Shown here one piece after another: positions 20,265 to 31,471 of a stretch of DNA of 64,000 bases. This stretch comes from Arsenophonus sp052174475 (GTDB lineage: Bacteria > Pseudomonadota > Gammaproteobacteria > Enterobacterales > Enterobacteriaceae), in contig JBQMRO010000058.1 of assembly GCA_052174475.1 (NCBI GenBank), forward strand, positions 62,001-126,000. The letters run 5' to 3'. Position numbers and translations under genes: made by a program. Under the pieces are notes generated by a model that ran no database searches, was not told the origin of the DNA, and saw only the letters and a program-made list of their open reading frames with translations. Within the stretch, counting starts at the first letter, position 1. Each line of letters begins with the position of its first letter.

Positions 20265-21645
20265 ACATCTCGTTAACTAACGAAACCACATGTGAAAATT
20301 GACGTTTACGCATTTGGTTGCGCGAATAAGTATCAAAACACATACATATATTACGGATTAACAATCGGATTTTAGGAGTAATTTGTAGTTTTTTTGATTA
20401 AGAATCACTAACCATCTATTATCATAGGTTTTAATAACTGTAAATCTGCAAAAAAATAATCTTTAAAATTAATCTTATAGCAATCTTCAAGCTGAGCATA
20501 ATATAAATAAAAATTACAGATTAAATTTTTAATGATATCACGTCGCATACAATCATCCTGTGTCAGGGATGAACCTTTCCATAATGCATGTTGGTAATTT
20601 TAAATGGTCTCATAGTAATCACCTAAATCCTTTTGATTTTGCGTATAATGATCACCTAACATACTAATTGCTGATACACCAAGCTCAAGTAGATCACAGC
20701 TCTGCTGAGTGGTATAGCCCTGAAAATTACGATGTAAGACACCATTACCTTACGCAATAGCTAGTTCGTCATTAGGTTTAGCAAAATGATCCATTCCAAT
20801 AAATTGGTAACCATTTTTATCAAAATGAAATGGTTTGCTGTAAAATAGATAGTTTTTATTCTGATGTCGGTAAATCTTGCAGCTTTATTTTGCGTTGAGC
20901 TGCAAATAAATTAGGTATATGGGCATAATTAAACACACTTAAACGATCAGGTAAAAGTGCTAATGCTCGATCTAAAGTAAAAGCAAAAGTTTCTTTTGTT
21001 TGTCTAGGTAAACCATAAATCAAATCAATACTAGTAGAACTAAATCCCATGTCTTTAGCACGTTGAATCAAAGCGAAAATACCGTCGTCATCCTGTTGAC
21101 GGTTAATTAAATATTGCACCTGTTTATTAAAATCCTGTACGCCTATACTAAGACGATTAAAATACTTGTATCGCAAGTGATCAATAACATTCAATTCTAT
21201 TTCTCGCGGATCAATTTCAATTGATATTTCAGCATTGTCTGCAAAATGAAAATGTGATTTTAACATTAGCAATAGGTGACTGATCTGGGACTTATTCAAA
21301 TAAGTCGGTGTTTCCACCGCACCCAATGCATTTGAGTAACAGTCTATTGGTAAATAATCTCGCTTGTTTTATTATCTCTTTTTCTAAAACCTGTAGATAG
21401 TTATCTACTTTATATTTATAGCGAGTCACAAACTTATTGCAGCCACAAAAATAACACAACTTATGACAAAACGGAATGTGTATATAAAGAGACAGGGCTA
21501 ATCAGGATAGCGATTGGCGGCAATAACAAAATCATTATTATTATAATAGTGGTTAAATCCTAATACAGTAGGATAAGAACTATAACTTGGGCCAGCATAG
21601 TTATATTTTTTAAAAAGGGAAAGATCCCAAATAATATTTTTCTCT
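20265..21645 (-). pseudogene. hemN: hemN pseudogene (oxygen-independent coproporphyrinogen III oxidase)
   Basis: A recent, nearly full-length pseudogene. A start with a good ribosome site (AAGGA) survives near 21645 but is followed at once by a stop. The radical-SAM site is still readable as PLSLYIHIPFCHKLCYFCGC near 21480. A frameshift lies near 21330 at the 'HWGGGTPTYL' glycine-rich motif. A clean 156-codon stretch (20856-21326) covers AEISIEIDPREIEL, FNRLSIGVQDFNKQVQ, TSIDLIYGLPRQT and DRLSVFNYAH. After it come GYQFIGMDHFAKPNDELAIA, a stop, GVLHRNFQGYTT, LGVSAISMLGD and more stops. The product would have oxidatively decarboxylated coproporphyrinogen III in haem synthesis without oxygen. 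Confidence 0.93.
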
Positions 21646-21894
21646 CACATATATTATCCTTCAATAATAGCTATCTACTATCTTATAACTAAACTCACAT
21701 TACTGTATTTATTACTAGAGTATCTTAAACAGTAAAAATTGTCTTGAAATTATGTAAATGGTATAGTATCCTACTAAACAAACTATTTAAAATGAGCAAC
21801 GTTGATTACCAAAGATAATTATTGATAAATTATTTATGATTAATCAGTAATAGATACTACTAATTTTAGCAGGCAATAACACACAGAGTTATCA
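21646..21894. other. Spacer upstream of hemN relic
   Basis: AT-rich DNA between the hemN start and an IS256 relic. Nothing recognisable apart from probable remains of the hemN promoter. Confidence 0.4.
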
Positions 21895-23255
21895 TATAAA
21901 ATCTAATGTATGATTATCAGGTTAAGTTGCACTAATGCTTAGTGAATCTATTCTCATCCTTAAATTAGGCACTGTTACTACTATGATCATCATGTAAATT
22001 CCATTATCTGGCTCTAGTTTTTCTGAGCAGACGGGAGCAGATTAAACAGGATTGAAAATAGTTGTTTTCTCGAAGCATAGTGCTTCGCGCTTCGGTTTCA
22101 TAGCTTCACTCTATCGAAAAGCCGATATCCAAATTGGATTCATTTTCTTACAACGCCCACTGCGACTGATAGGAAGGTATAGAATGGCAGCTATTTTCTC
22201 GCTCTTTATCCAACTTCTTCATCGCTGTAGGATACGCTGAAAACATTGTTAACAAAATATAAAGAGTTTTATTAGTAACATCGTAGCCATTTGATAGGGA
22301 GAAGCCTCTCCCAGCCTGCACCTTAACATTTAACTTTCGGTTGCATAGGTTTTGTGAAGTTAAGCTAATCTATTAACTATTTTATGTAGCTAATGGCGTT
22401 AATGCTTCGTATCTGGGAATATTGTTTGGTCCACCATTGCATTTCAAAAAACCAAGAGAATAAGATTCTCTAGCAAGCCTGTGAGATATACTTAAGCAAT
22501 GTACTTACCAGCCATTGAAAAGTTATGTCTAGTTTGCTTCTGGTTATCGATAACCATTTTCGATTACAACGAAAATCCTCTTAGGTTCATAATCTAATAA
22601 GACCGATATAAGCAGTAGAAAAGGCGATTTATCTTGCCTAATAAAATAGTATATATGTCATCAGCATAGAAATAAACGTAGCTGTATCGCTAAATCACAA
22701 AGCTATCATTTCATATACTCTTGAAATCATTATTGTTTTAATCTGCTGATGATCTACCGATAGGAGATCCATGTGCTTTTTGACGAGAAATAACACAATA
22801 GTTTCCTAAAATCACCGTTGAAAATGATTCGTAGGTATGTAGTCATTGGTAGCAACGCTTCACTACTTTTTGCATACTTCAGATAAAAAAGACGGTAGCA
22901 ATGAGCTGTTGAAGGGTATTTCGTTGCCCTGGTATATCTGACCTTAAATACTTTAATTTCAGCATCGTCAATATCTCGTCTTGTAGCTTGCCTGTGGCAA
23001 ATAACTTTTACGGATTAGAGGTTGACGCCATTGATAAGGTGGCGTTGAGTATGTTATCCCAGAATGGCTTCTAACTCAACTTCAACAGCGGTGACTATCA
23101 GCTGCCTTTGGCACCATTACAAATGAGCTGATTTAATAGATAAGGCTAGCATTTAACTTTGCGAATACCTGTATGATAGAGCTTTCATGAGATATCATCT
23201 CTCTGTTGTTGAAATCATTCATGAAATCAATCAGGCAGGCTATACTAGCATCTCT
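21895..23255 (-). mobile_element. IS256-family relic, near full length
   Basis: Minus-strand copy. The 5' end of the transposase gene lies near 23190-23250, with the shared block of ISTTER..-type sequence. The 3' end lies near 21900, reading like the CATACATTAGATT..ATAACT ends of other copies. Middle blocks match the plus copies at 28-29.5 kb and 50-51 kb. Many stops. Confidence 0.68.
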
Positions 23256-23391
23256 GAAATCACATATGTGAGAAATGAGAATAGTTAAATCAATATATAG
23301 CAGAGTATAAACAGTACTCAGATCATGAACATTCCCAAAACAAGATAGCTCTACACCACACACCATAGTGTTCTGCGTTCTTAAATCCAAG

Positions 23392-24470
23392 AAGATAGTA
23401 TGGTTTTTTTGAATAATTCAGGTTTAACTTTGAACCAATCTTCATAAACTGCAATGGAATCATACTATTTAATACTAATTAAGGTAATTACCTGATTGTA
23501 CAGGTAAACATATTGATACAGAGTGATCTAAAGCTTTAGACTAGAATTAAAATGATATCTTTGAAACCCATCTTCTATACGCCATAAATTGCTCAACCAT
23601 GCCATTTGTTTTAAGATGTATCAGTGCACTAAATCGATGTTATATACTAAGCTCTACACACAAACGATTGAATTCATATTTTCTAATAGCTGAATGTTTT
23701 CATAGACTAAAATAGAGTTTATAAACTTTTTTCTATTGTTTATAAGTATCTATAAGTGCCCGATACATAGCCATTAGGTATGCTCGGTTAAAATTACGTA
23801 AAAACCGTCGAGCATTAGCTGTAGTCTTTACCTTGTAAAGATAGATAAAAACTCATTGAGTAGCACAATCTATATCCTACTAAAAGATAACGTCGTGAAA
23901 TTTTATTTGTCATTTACGAAAGATATTATAAATCTACACGTTCAGATAAGCAGACTTATAGTTTTTAAACTGCTTTATGTTTCGGCTTTTGAAAGCTTCT
24001 TCTACCTTATTTCACGTAAATTCCTACTCCGTTCCTACATAAATAACAAGTCATGGCAGGCAGAGATACAAGAGAGTTTGGTAACTTGCGTGCAGGGGGA
24101 GAAAACTTAACCTCTATCTTCAACTCTCTAGAAGGAGAGGAAAAAGATTTTCACAGAAAAACAACTATGGTTTATTTGAGCGGATGACAACATTATCCGG
24201 CAAACGATGAAGGGAATACATCTATAATCATCAATATCATACTATTTACCCTATAAAACAGTAAGTTTGGATATGATATAATGATTAGCCAAAGTAGATT
24301 AAGACTCTCTTGCTAATCTTAAAAGCAGCACTTGATTTTAGGTTTTATAACCATATGACTTTAGGGAGTTTCATAATTAGGGTATTTTACCCTAAACTAT
24401 ATCTCAGAAGCTGAATAGCTATGAATAAGGCTACACGACGAGAGTTTGTATAATAATTCGAAATCAAACT
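23392..24470 (-). mobile_element. IS481-family relic, near full length
   Basis: Begins with the typical C-terminal block (FKVKPELFKK, read on the minus strand near 23410). It follows the 15.76-16.8 kb copy throughout, including the 'VEQF' block near 23600 and the CGTCGTGAAATTTTATTTGT block near 23890. The 5' end near 24460 abuts the spacer before cpxA. Non-functional. Confidence 0.68.
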
Positions 24471-24604
24471 TCTACATAAGAAACTTAATTCTTCATTAAG
24501 AAAATAATTTCTAGATATTAACTATATAAATATATTTCATTCAGTGAATGGATCATTTTCTTTAAAATATCAATTAACTACTTCATAATTTTTAATTAAA
24601 ATAA

Positions 24605-25975
24605 TTAACGTCCATGAAGTGGTAACCATAATTCCAATCTTAGTCCTCCTAATGAGCTATCAGAAGCTTTTACCCACCCTTTATGATGAAAAACCGCAGT
24701 TTCAGCAATAGCTAAACCTAAACCTGTGCCACCGGATTGTCTATCTCTCGCTTCATCAGTTCGATAAAATGGACGAAAGATTTTTTCTCTATCTTTCTTT
24801 GATACTCCTGGGCCATCATCATCTACCGTTATCAAAATACCTTGATTTTCTTCTTTAAATGCAACTTCAATACGATTATGGGAATAACGTAAAGCATTTC
24901 GAACAATATTTTCTAGTGCGCTACCTAATGCAGGAGGGTTACAATAAATTGCCCAAGCACCAGGAGAAGCCATAACATTCAGTGTTTTATTCATCTGTTC
25001 AGCTTCAAAAGTAGCATTATCTAAGATGTCATTCCAAAGATCAGTAACTTTAATATTTTGTCTTAATATTTCATTCTTATGTTGGCTATGAGATAATACT
25101 AATAAATCATTAATCATACCATCAAGACGCAAGGTTTCAGTTTCAATTCGTTCTAACTCTTTACTCTCCCCATGTCGACGTCGTAATAATGCTGTAGCTA
25201 ATTGCAAACGTGTTAACGGAGTGCGTAATTCATGGGAAATATCAGAAATCATCCGTTGTTGAGCGCTAACCATTCCTTCTAATGCACTAATCATCTGATT
25301 AAAACTATTTCCTACAGCTAAAAACTCCTGTGGTCCAGATTCCAGTTCAGGGTGTTGATGTAAATTACCATTAGCAACATCATCTGCTGCCATTTTTAAT
25401 TTTCTAGCAGGTTTTGCTAAACTCCATGCTAACCACAACAACAAAGGAGCACTAATTAACATTGTTGCAACTAACAACAAAAATGGTCTATCAAAAAGCA
25501 AACTAATAAAATTAGACTGCAGACTATTGGCTGGACGAACTAAATAAAGTTGATAATGATCTTCCTCATCACGTATTAAAAATGGCCCTAATATCTCGAT
25601 TCGGCCATATTTTTTCTTTTTCGGCTGATCTGTATCATCTGATTGCCCAATAAAATTACGAATTACCTGCATTTCATTAGGCATAACCCCAATAACCCGG
25701 CCTTCACTAGTTACCATAATAAGATGTTGATCTGGAGGAGCCCACTTTTGAATGGCATTAGAAAGCCGACGCCACCACATAAGATCATTAATTGGATCGC
25801 CAGCTAACTCAGCTTCTATGTGCTGTTCTAACATAATACCTTGACGGTACTCGCTCTCTAACAGAGGTGTAATTTGCCTTGAATCAAGTTTAGGTACCAT
25901 CAACACCAACATCAATACTAAAGCCAGCGTAAACCAAAAAATAGCAAATATTCTGGCTGTCAAACTATTTATCAT
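24605..25975 (-). CDS. cpxA: CpxA, envelope-stress sensor histidine kinase
   Basis: 456 residues, matching E. coli CpxA in length. Membrane helices lie at about 7-28 and 163-186, flanking a periplasmic sensor domain. A HAMP linker follows (about 187-240). The phosphorylated histidine is H248 in MISDISHELRTPLTR, the same position as in E. coli. ATP-binding boxes are visible: N box NIVRNALRY, G1 DDDGPGV, F box FRPFYR and G2 GGTGLGLAIAE. Its start overlaps the cpxR stop by 4 bp (ATGA), so the pair is translationally coupled. CpxA senses misfolded periplasmic and inner-membrane proteins and phosphorylates CpxR. The whole CpxARP set is intact, unusual for a genome that has lost most regulators. 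Confidence 0.97.
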   Translation of the reverse strand: MINSLTARIFAIFWFTLALVLMLVLMVPKLDSRQITPLLESEYRQGIMLEQHIEAELAGDPINDLMWWRRLSNAIQKWAPPDQHLIMVTSEGRVIGVMPNEMQVIRNFIGQSDDTDQPKKKKYGRIEILGPFLIRDEEDHYQLYLVRPANSLQSNFISLLFDRPFLLLVATMLISAPLLLWLAWSLAKPARKLKMAADDVANGNLHQHPELESGPQEFLAVGNSFNQMISALEGMVSAQQRMISDISHELRTPLTRLQLATALLRRRHGESKELERIETETLRLDGMINDLLVLSHSQHKNEILRQNIKVTDLWNDILDNATFEAEQMNKTLNVMASPGAWAIYCNPPALGSALENIVRNALRYSHNRIEVAFKEENQGILITVDDDGPGVSKKDREKIFRPFYRTDEARDRQSGGTGLGLAIAETAVFHHKGWVKASDSSLGGLRLELWLPLHGR

Positions 25976-26667
25976 GTTGCTGAAACCATTAAATATCCTC
26001 TTCCACGTAGAGTCTTAAACCAAGGCAACCCATCTGTCCGTTCAGGCAATTTACGCCGTAAATTTGAAATATGCATATCAATAGCACGATCGAACGGTGT
26101 TAAACGTTTTCCTAAAACTTCTTCACTAAGTTGTTCACGAGAAACAACCTGACCAAGATGTTGTGCTAATAAATAAAGTAAAGTAAATTCTGTTCCAGTA
26201 AGGTCAAGAACCTTGCCATTAAAACTCGCTTCTTGTCGTCCTGAATTTAACTGTAAGCCATCTATCTGACAAATTAACAAATTAAGATTATCCTGACTTT
26301 GCTCACTCCAGTTTGAACGTCTTAGTAAAGCTCGTATACGTGCAACTAATTCACGATCGTTAAATGGTTTAGGTAAATAATCATCTGCACCTAATTCTAA
26401 ACCAAGAACGCGATCCAAATCGCTACCACGAGCGGTTAACATAATCACCGGAATTTGATATTGTCGGCGTATTTCTTTTAATGTATCAATACCATTTTTC
26501 TGAGGCATCATAATATCAAGTAATAATAGATCGATTGTTGAATCGAGAAGCATTAATGCTTGTTCGCCATCATAGGCGATGATCACACTAAATCCCTCCA
26601 TTTCAAGTAATTCTTTTAACAACGAAGTCAGTTCGCGGTCATCATCAACAAGTAATATTTTATGCAT
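25972..26667 (-). CDS. cpxR: CpxR, OmpR-family response regulator
   Basis: 231 residues. Receiver domain (1-120) with the acidic pocket DDD (8-10), the phosphoacceptor D51 in LLLLDIMMP, T79 in MLTARG and K101 in LPKPF. A C-terminal winged-helix DNA-binding domain (about 130-231) contains LTGTEFTLLYLLAQHLGQVV and the recognition region AIDMHISNLRRKL, ending in GRGYLM. It is cotranscribed with cpxA and divergent from cpxP. The shared intergenic region carries a CpxR box, so the operon is probably autoregulated. Known CpxR targets in relatives include degP, dsbA and cpxP; only cpxP is in this window. Confidence 0.97.
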   Translation of the reverse strand: MHKILLVDDDRELTSLLKELLEMEGFSVIIAYDGEQALMLLDSTIDLLLLDIMMPQKNGIDTLKEIRRQYQIPVIMLTARGSDLDRVLGLELGADDYLPKPFNDRELVARIRALLRRSNWSEQSQDNLNLLICQIDGLQLNSGRQEASFNGKVLDLTGTEFTLLYLLAQHLGQVVSREQLSEEVLGKRLTPFDRAIDMHISNLRRKLPERTDGLPWFKTLRGRGYLMVSAT

Positions 26668-26721
26668 CAGTCATATCCTCCAGGAGCCAAAATACGACAA
26701 GAATTGCCGCGATGCCATGAC

Positions 26722-26736
26722 TTTACGTTCTTTTAC
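26722..26736. promoter_or_regulatory. CpxR-binding box between cpxRA and cpxP
   Basis: TTTACGTTCTTTTAC, which on the minus strand reads GTAAA-N5-GTAAA, exactly the CpxR consensus. It lies 55 bp upstream of the cpxR start and 86 bp upstream of the cpxP start, where CpxR activates the divergent pair in E. coli. The perfect match in otherwise drifting AT-rich DNA points to selection. Confidence 0.88.
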
Positions 26737-26821
26737 ACGCTCTGACGCTAATTTTCAACTATACAGATATTATTATTATAATATTAATATTTTACCTAAA
26801 AAGGGTGGGAGTAAATTATTA

Positions 26822-27334
26822 ATGCATTACTGGGTAATGATAACTTTTACATCATCGCTATTTATTACTGTCTCAACAGCGGCATTAGCTGAATCGACGA
26901 ATGTTAATATAACAACATTACAATCCGTCGAAAAAACACAGACTGTTAAATACGATAGTCATATTTCTAATCATAATATAACAAGAAATATGCTATGTAA
27001 TCCCTATGATATTTTTTTACCCCTAATTAAGGGTATTACCTTAAACGAAACACAACGTCAACAAATGCGTGACCTGATGGCTTCACAACGGCAACAAATT
27101 TTTAAAAATAAAATTTTGCAATCAGAACGTGAAATTTTACATAATTTGATGACAGCAGATATTTTTGATGTTTCCGCTTTTCGTGCAACAGCTGAAAAGC
27201 TAACACAAGATATTATTGAGCAACAAATTGAGATGGCACGAATATATAACCAATTTTATAAATTATTAACACACGAGCAAAAAATGATACTAGAGAAACA
27301 ACATCAAAAACAAATATCGCAAGCACGATATTAA
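26822..27334 (+). CDS. cpxP: CpxP, periplasmic inhibitor/chaperone of the Cpx system
   Basis: About 170 residues from the ATG at 26822. An upstream in-frame ATG at 26579 runs through cpxR on the other strand and through the CpxR box, so I reject it. A ribosome site (GGGTGGGAG) precedes 26822. The N-terminus is a Sec signal peptide (ITFTSSLFITVSTAALAE, cleavage near ALA-E). Both LTxxQ-type signatures are visible: LNETQRQQMRDLM (as LNxxQ) and LTHEQKMIL. CpxP is an antiparallel alpha-helical dimer that damps CpxA and delivers misfolded proteins to DegP. The stretch between signal peptide and first motif is longer and less conserved than in E. coli. It is divergent from cpxRA and probably CpxR-activated. 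Confidence 0.92.
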   Translation: MHYWVMITFTSSLFITVSTAALAESTNVNITTLQSVEKTQTVKYDSHISNHNITRNMLCNPYDIFLPLIKGITLNETQRQQMRDLMASQRQQIFKNKILQSEREILHNLMTADIFDVSAFRATAEKLTQDIIEQQIEMARIYNQFYKLLTHEQKMILEKQHQKQISQARY

Positions 27335-27447
27335 ATATTTCATAACAAATCTAGTTTTTTTGTTTTGGATCATTATATAGGTTTTTATTGCAAATCATAT
27401 TCATGAAATAATTAGTTACTGGTGGATATTAGTGAGATAAAATCCTC

Positions 27448-28095
27448 ATGATGCTGACGCTCTATTGTCATCTAACTACAACACCTAAAATTAGAGCTGT
27501 TCTTCAGACAAGCAAAAGAACTTGCTCTATTTTAGTTAAGTGTTATGGTATCTTCGAACTTACTACCATTGATGATGGTAACCATATTTCCTATCGTTTG
27601 CCGCGATGTTTATCGCCCGCTCAAACAAAACGTAGTTTTTCTATAAAACGTTTCTCTCTTTTGAGAGATCTGCTGGCAGTTGTATATAAATACTTGAACC
27701 CTGTTATATCTTTAATCTAATCTGAATCGCTGTTTACGCAGACTAAAAGTGGAGAATTTGCTAGAATGAGACAGGGGAAGACGACTTCTCTAAAGTCGAA
27801 TTGAAGCGTAAAGAGTTTAAAAGCTACGAGCCTGTGGTTTTATACCTCTGCAGGTAGTGCAAGATATCTTCCACAAATGCCAAACGAAATTTCACAACGT
27901 TATCTTTCGTAGATATAGTATAAATCGCGCCACTTGATGAATTTTTATTCATCCTTAAAAATCAGGCCTAACCAATGCTTGACACTTCTTACGTAATCTT
28001 AACCCGTAGCATGTCTACAGCTATCCATTAGGTATTTACAAACAATGTAAATAATTTATAAAAAGACTTTTTTGGTTCGTGAAAACTTTCAGTCA
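27448..28095 (+). mobile_element. IS481-family 5' part, truncated by IS256
   Basis: The plus frame at 27448-27720 still reads the N-terminal half of an IS481 transposase. It has a helix-turn-helix region (TTPKIRAVLQTSKRTCSILVK), 'LSPAQTKRSF' and LLRDLLAVVYKYLNPVISLI (family 'LPLDDLLAVVREFLNP..SRS'). Downstream, KSNELKRKEFKSYEPV-like scraps continue in other frames. The integrase core ends where the IS256 relic begins. Confidence 0.72.
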
Positions 28096-28119
28096 CCGGA
28101 AAAGAGTTATGCTTATTTC

Positions 28120-29524
28120 TGGTATATGGGATTTTATAGACGGTGTAGCGTATCTTGCTGATTAATTTCGTGTATGATTTCAACAACATAGAGATGATAT
28201 GCCATGAAAAGTCTATCCTACAGATATCTGCGAAACTAGATATTTATCCTGATCCCTTGCATAAACTCATCTGTAACTCTATCAGAAAGCTGATAGGTAC
28301 CGATTTTGAGATGGAGTTCTAAGTCATTATGCTTCTTAACATACTCTCAACTCCACCTTGTCGACAGGGATGGCTATGCCATTGCCTGTAACGGTGATTT
28401 TCTACAGAGAATCATACAGATTGGTATTGGAGATCTTTAGATTAAAATACTAAGGTCAATAGATCACAACGGTAATGGAATATACTTCAACACTCATTGC
28501 TGCCACCTTATCTGAAATATAAAAAAGTTGAAGAGTTCTTACCATGGATTTTACATGAAAGTAAGAAGGCATTATTAATCAGTGATTTTCATGAAGCTTT
28601 AGGGCAACTCTTGATAAAAAAGTGCATGAAATGTATTTTCTACCAGAAATTATTAGAAGATTGAAGCAACGATACCTTGAAGAGAGTAGGTATGGTAGCT
28701 ATGTGATTTAAACAATACGTACTACGTTTATTTCTGTGCTTGACGCTATATGACATTCTGTTAGTCAACTAATCGCTTTTACCTACTGCTCATTATAGGC
28801 AACTCTGCGCATGGACATAAGGAGCTTATTACTCTCAAAAAGAGGGTTATTAAAAGTTAGAAGTAAACTTTGTCATAACTTTTCAATGGTTGGTGAGCGC
28901 ATTACTTGACCCGGGGGTATCTTTATGATTACTACAGGAGATCCTACTCTTGATTTTTAGAATGCACTGATAAAGATATTCTCAGATATATGGCACCAAT
29001 GGTATTGCATATATAAAACAACTCATGTGCTACTTTTACTTCCCAAAGTCATGCGGTACTAAAAAGTTAACGGTAAGCTTAGGGAGATTTAGATAGCAGA
29101 GAGCCCTGATATCTTTAATAAAACACCTAATGCTTTCTTGGGAAAGTTTTTAGTGAGCTTCCTACAGCTATCAAGAAGTTGGAGAAAGATCGAAAAAAAA
29201 CGATTGGCATCCCTACAACTTCCCGCCTAGCGCACTTGTAATAGGCGTTAATAAGAATAAGTAAACCAATTGAAATTGGCTTTTATTATGCGATCCTATG
29301 AAACTAATATATAAAGCGCTGTGGTTAAAAAATAAGCCTATTTAATGCTACTTAAGCTGATCTCGTCTGCTAAGAAATTAAGAATCAAGGCCTAAATGAG
29401 ATTTAAGCAGCTTATTAACTCTCTAGTTCTAAATAACATTTAATTTAAAGATGAAGAGCTAAATTCACAAACCATCAGAACAGAACGTAACCCTAACCGA
29501 CATACACCAAGCTTACTAATAACT
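28120..29524 (+). mobile_element. IS256-family relic, near full length
   Basis: One of the most readable IS256 copies. Blocks in order: ISTT.RCHEKSILQISAK (N-terminus, near 28175), TVNGDFLQRIIQIGIGDL (near 28400), KKVEELLPW (near 28530), a DDE region near 28720-29000, and the 'KL..IW.AE' block near 29080. The end shows 'MKKLEKDRK..IGI..LPA' near 29170-29230 and 'NP.R.....HTPSLLITS'-like sequence near 29490-29525. Broken by stops and small indels. It cuts into the IS481 relic on its left and the IS1595 relic on its right. Confidence 0.72.
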
Positions 29525-30465
29525 TCTAGGCTAGATAATTTAGTAAACAAAGACCTTGCAGCATCAATATGCTTAAATATCCTTTTAATTGGTTGATATA
29601 ACTCTTCATGTTTTCAACGTGAAATTTCTTATCAACAATTCTCTAATTACTTAACCTTATTAGGAAATAAGGACTAATTTTATGCTTGCTACAAAGGTGT
29701 TTTGTACTATTTAGCTCCATCCGAGAAAAAGATATACTTTTTTGATAATTTACTCAAGAAACAGCTAATACACACTCTTATATTAAACTTTTTAAAAATC
29801 TCATTGCTCATATAACCTTGTTACTCTTTAGGGATTAAGAGTGAGATTTTCTCTTTCCTTTAACTCTTTCTCTTCCTTGTTTTTACTTTTCCTACCTGGA
29901 ATATAACGGTTCCTCTTTCAAGAGTTTATGGAAAAATTTTTCCTTAGCTTCAACAATAGCTATTTAGTATATTTAAATTAATTTTTTCTGAAGCAAGGAA
30001 GTAATGACGAAAGCTAAACTCTGTTTTAAAATTAATGCCTCCTTATTTTGGAGATTTTCATAAAATGAAGATATTTAACATACATTGCAGATAACTAAAT
30101 AATTTGTCCTTGTAATATAGTCTCAGGAGGACTTCTAGTAAGATTGTTAAATCCTTTCCTGCGATCAAGAATATCGCAATGATATCACTGTATAATTCTA
30201 TAATGAATATTTTCGGCGAAAAAGATGTTCAATATGATAATATTGACAGGATAGAGTAGAATAAATTGCTTCAATACATGAGTTAATGTCATCCGAGAAA
30301 TTGTCATTGAACCAACTAAAGAGATGCAAATTATATTGTCAAAAAGTGAGAAAAAAGTCTTTTTGATCTGTATGACTGCTTACTTTTTCATGTTAATTGC
30401 TATAGCAAAATTATTCATACAGTATAAAGGATTTTTATCAACAATCTTTGTTAACATAGTCTAAT
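29525..30465 (-). mobile_element. IS1595-family relic, one end lost
   Basis: Aligns with the minus-strand copies at 1.95 kb and 58.2 kb. It ends with the inverted terminal block (AACAATCTTTGTTAACATAG) near 30465. The left end is missing at the IS256 junction. Non-functional. Confidence 0.65.
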
Positions 30466-30499
30466 ATCATTATTATAATGATCTTCATATTAGGATAAT

Positions 30500-30900
30500 T
30501 AATGATAAAACAAGATTAGGAAATAATGTTCCAAGCAAAAAAATACGCTAAACAGGTAATATACATTTAACACCAGAAAGAGAGGAAGTATTACGGCCTA
30601 ATATCATCCTAACCTAATGCTATTAATACTTATGATTTGCTTGATCTACTTAACATTTCTGAACCTCAATCTAAGCTACCGACTATTTATAATCCCCTGG
30701 AGTTTCTTTTAAAATAAGGATCTATTCACAAGATAGAATTAACAAATAGCTATATTATTTATTATAATTTTCAAGATCTTAAATATACTTAAATTGTTCT
30801 AATTTAAAATTAGTTTCGGCATTTTTCCAAAAGCGCTAACTAAGTACTAGAAATTATTTTTTTAAACTTAACTAAACAAACTGATTTCTAGTTATTCCAC
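30500..30900 (+). pseudogene. zur: zur pseudogene (zinc-uptake Fur-family repressor)
   Basis: The plus-strand reading gives LTPEREEVLRPNIILT (family 'LTPQREEVLRL'), then after a stop YDLLDLLNISEPQSKLPTIY and NPLEFLL (family 'YDLLDLLR..EPQAKPPTVYRALEFLLEQG'). The end is SIHKIELTNSYI (family 'F.HRVESTNSYV'). The DNA-binding half is thus recognisable; the zinc-binding C-terminal half is scrambled. In E. coli zur lies just beyond lexA and dinF from plsB, in the same relative orientation, so the neighbourhood is conserved. Confidence 0.92.
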
Positions 30901-31149
30901 ACTACTGTTAAAAGCTATAATCTATGCATAGCCTTCTACAAGATTATAGAAAACAGCGTTAAAGCTAAGCTATTATATGAGTTAAATAGAAATATAAAAG
31001 CTGACAAGTCATTTAACCGACCTTTATTAAAAAAATTAAAATTAAAAATAACTTACTTAACACTTATTAGTTAAAAATCAAACAAGCTAGAAAATAATAT
31101 TATACTCAATAAAATAAACTGAATTTATTTTAAAAAAATTAGAGACAAA
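30901..31149. other. AT-rich spacer between zur and lexA relics
   Basis: yjbJ and dinF would be expected here from the E. coli order. I see no recognisable trace of either. Confidence 0.4.
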
Positions 31150-31471
31150 ATAACTAAATTTTTGACTAAAATGAATTATACGGCTACGAGTAATGGCAAA
31201 ACAAGCAATCTCTTAATAGTTAAAGTTTGTATCCATAAATTTATAATAATTAGTTTAAATTCAGTATTTCAATAATTAATTCTACTTTATTACCCGTTTG
31301 TTTAAAGATGTTTAATTATCACTTAATGATCAATAGGTCCAAACAACAATTTATTTATTTCTAGTGCCTACTGAGTTTTATGGACAAAAAGTAAATCTAC
31401 CATCTAAAATTCCAATATTTTCATAAATACTCTAATTAATACGCAATAAAAAATCAGCACTAAGCTAAAAA
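31150..31471 (-). pseudogene. lexA: lexA C-terminal remnant (SOS repressor)
   Basis: Minus-strand reading from 31471 gives ADFLLRIN (family 'ADFLLRVSGMSM'), then IGILDGRF (family 'IGILDGDLLAV'), VELIIEILN (family 'VELLPEN') and a C-terminal CFAIT.SRI-like end (family 'GLAVGVIR'). The catalytic 'GMSM' serine segment is lost, replaced by INXSIYEN. Stops and shifts follow. The N-terminal DNA-binding half is absent: the remnant stops exactly where an IS1595 element begins. dgkA remains lie on the far side of that element, as expected for a dgkA-lexA order. Confidence 0.88.

Noticed and set aside
26579..26821. Longer N-terminus for cpxP from an upstream ATG
   Set aside because: It would run antisense through cpxR and across the CpxR box. 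The ATG at 26822 gives a normal signal peptide and has its own ribosome site.
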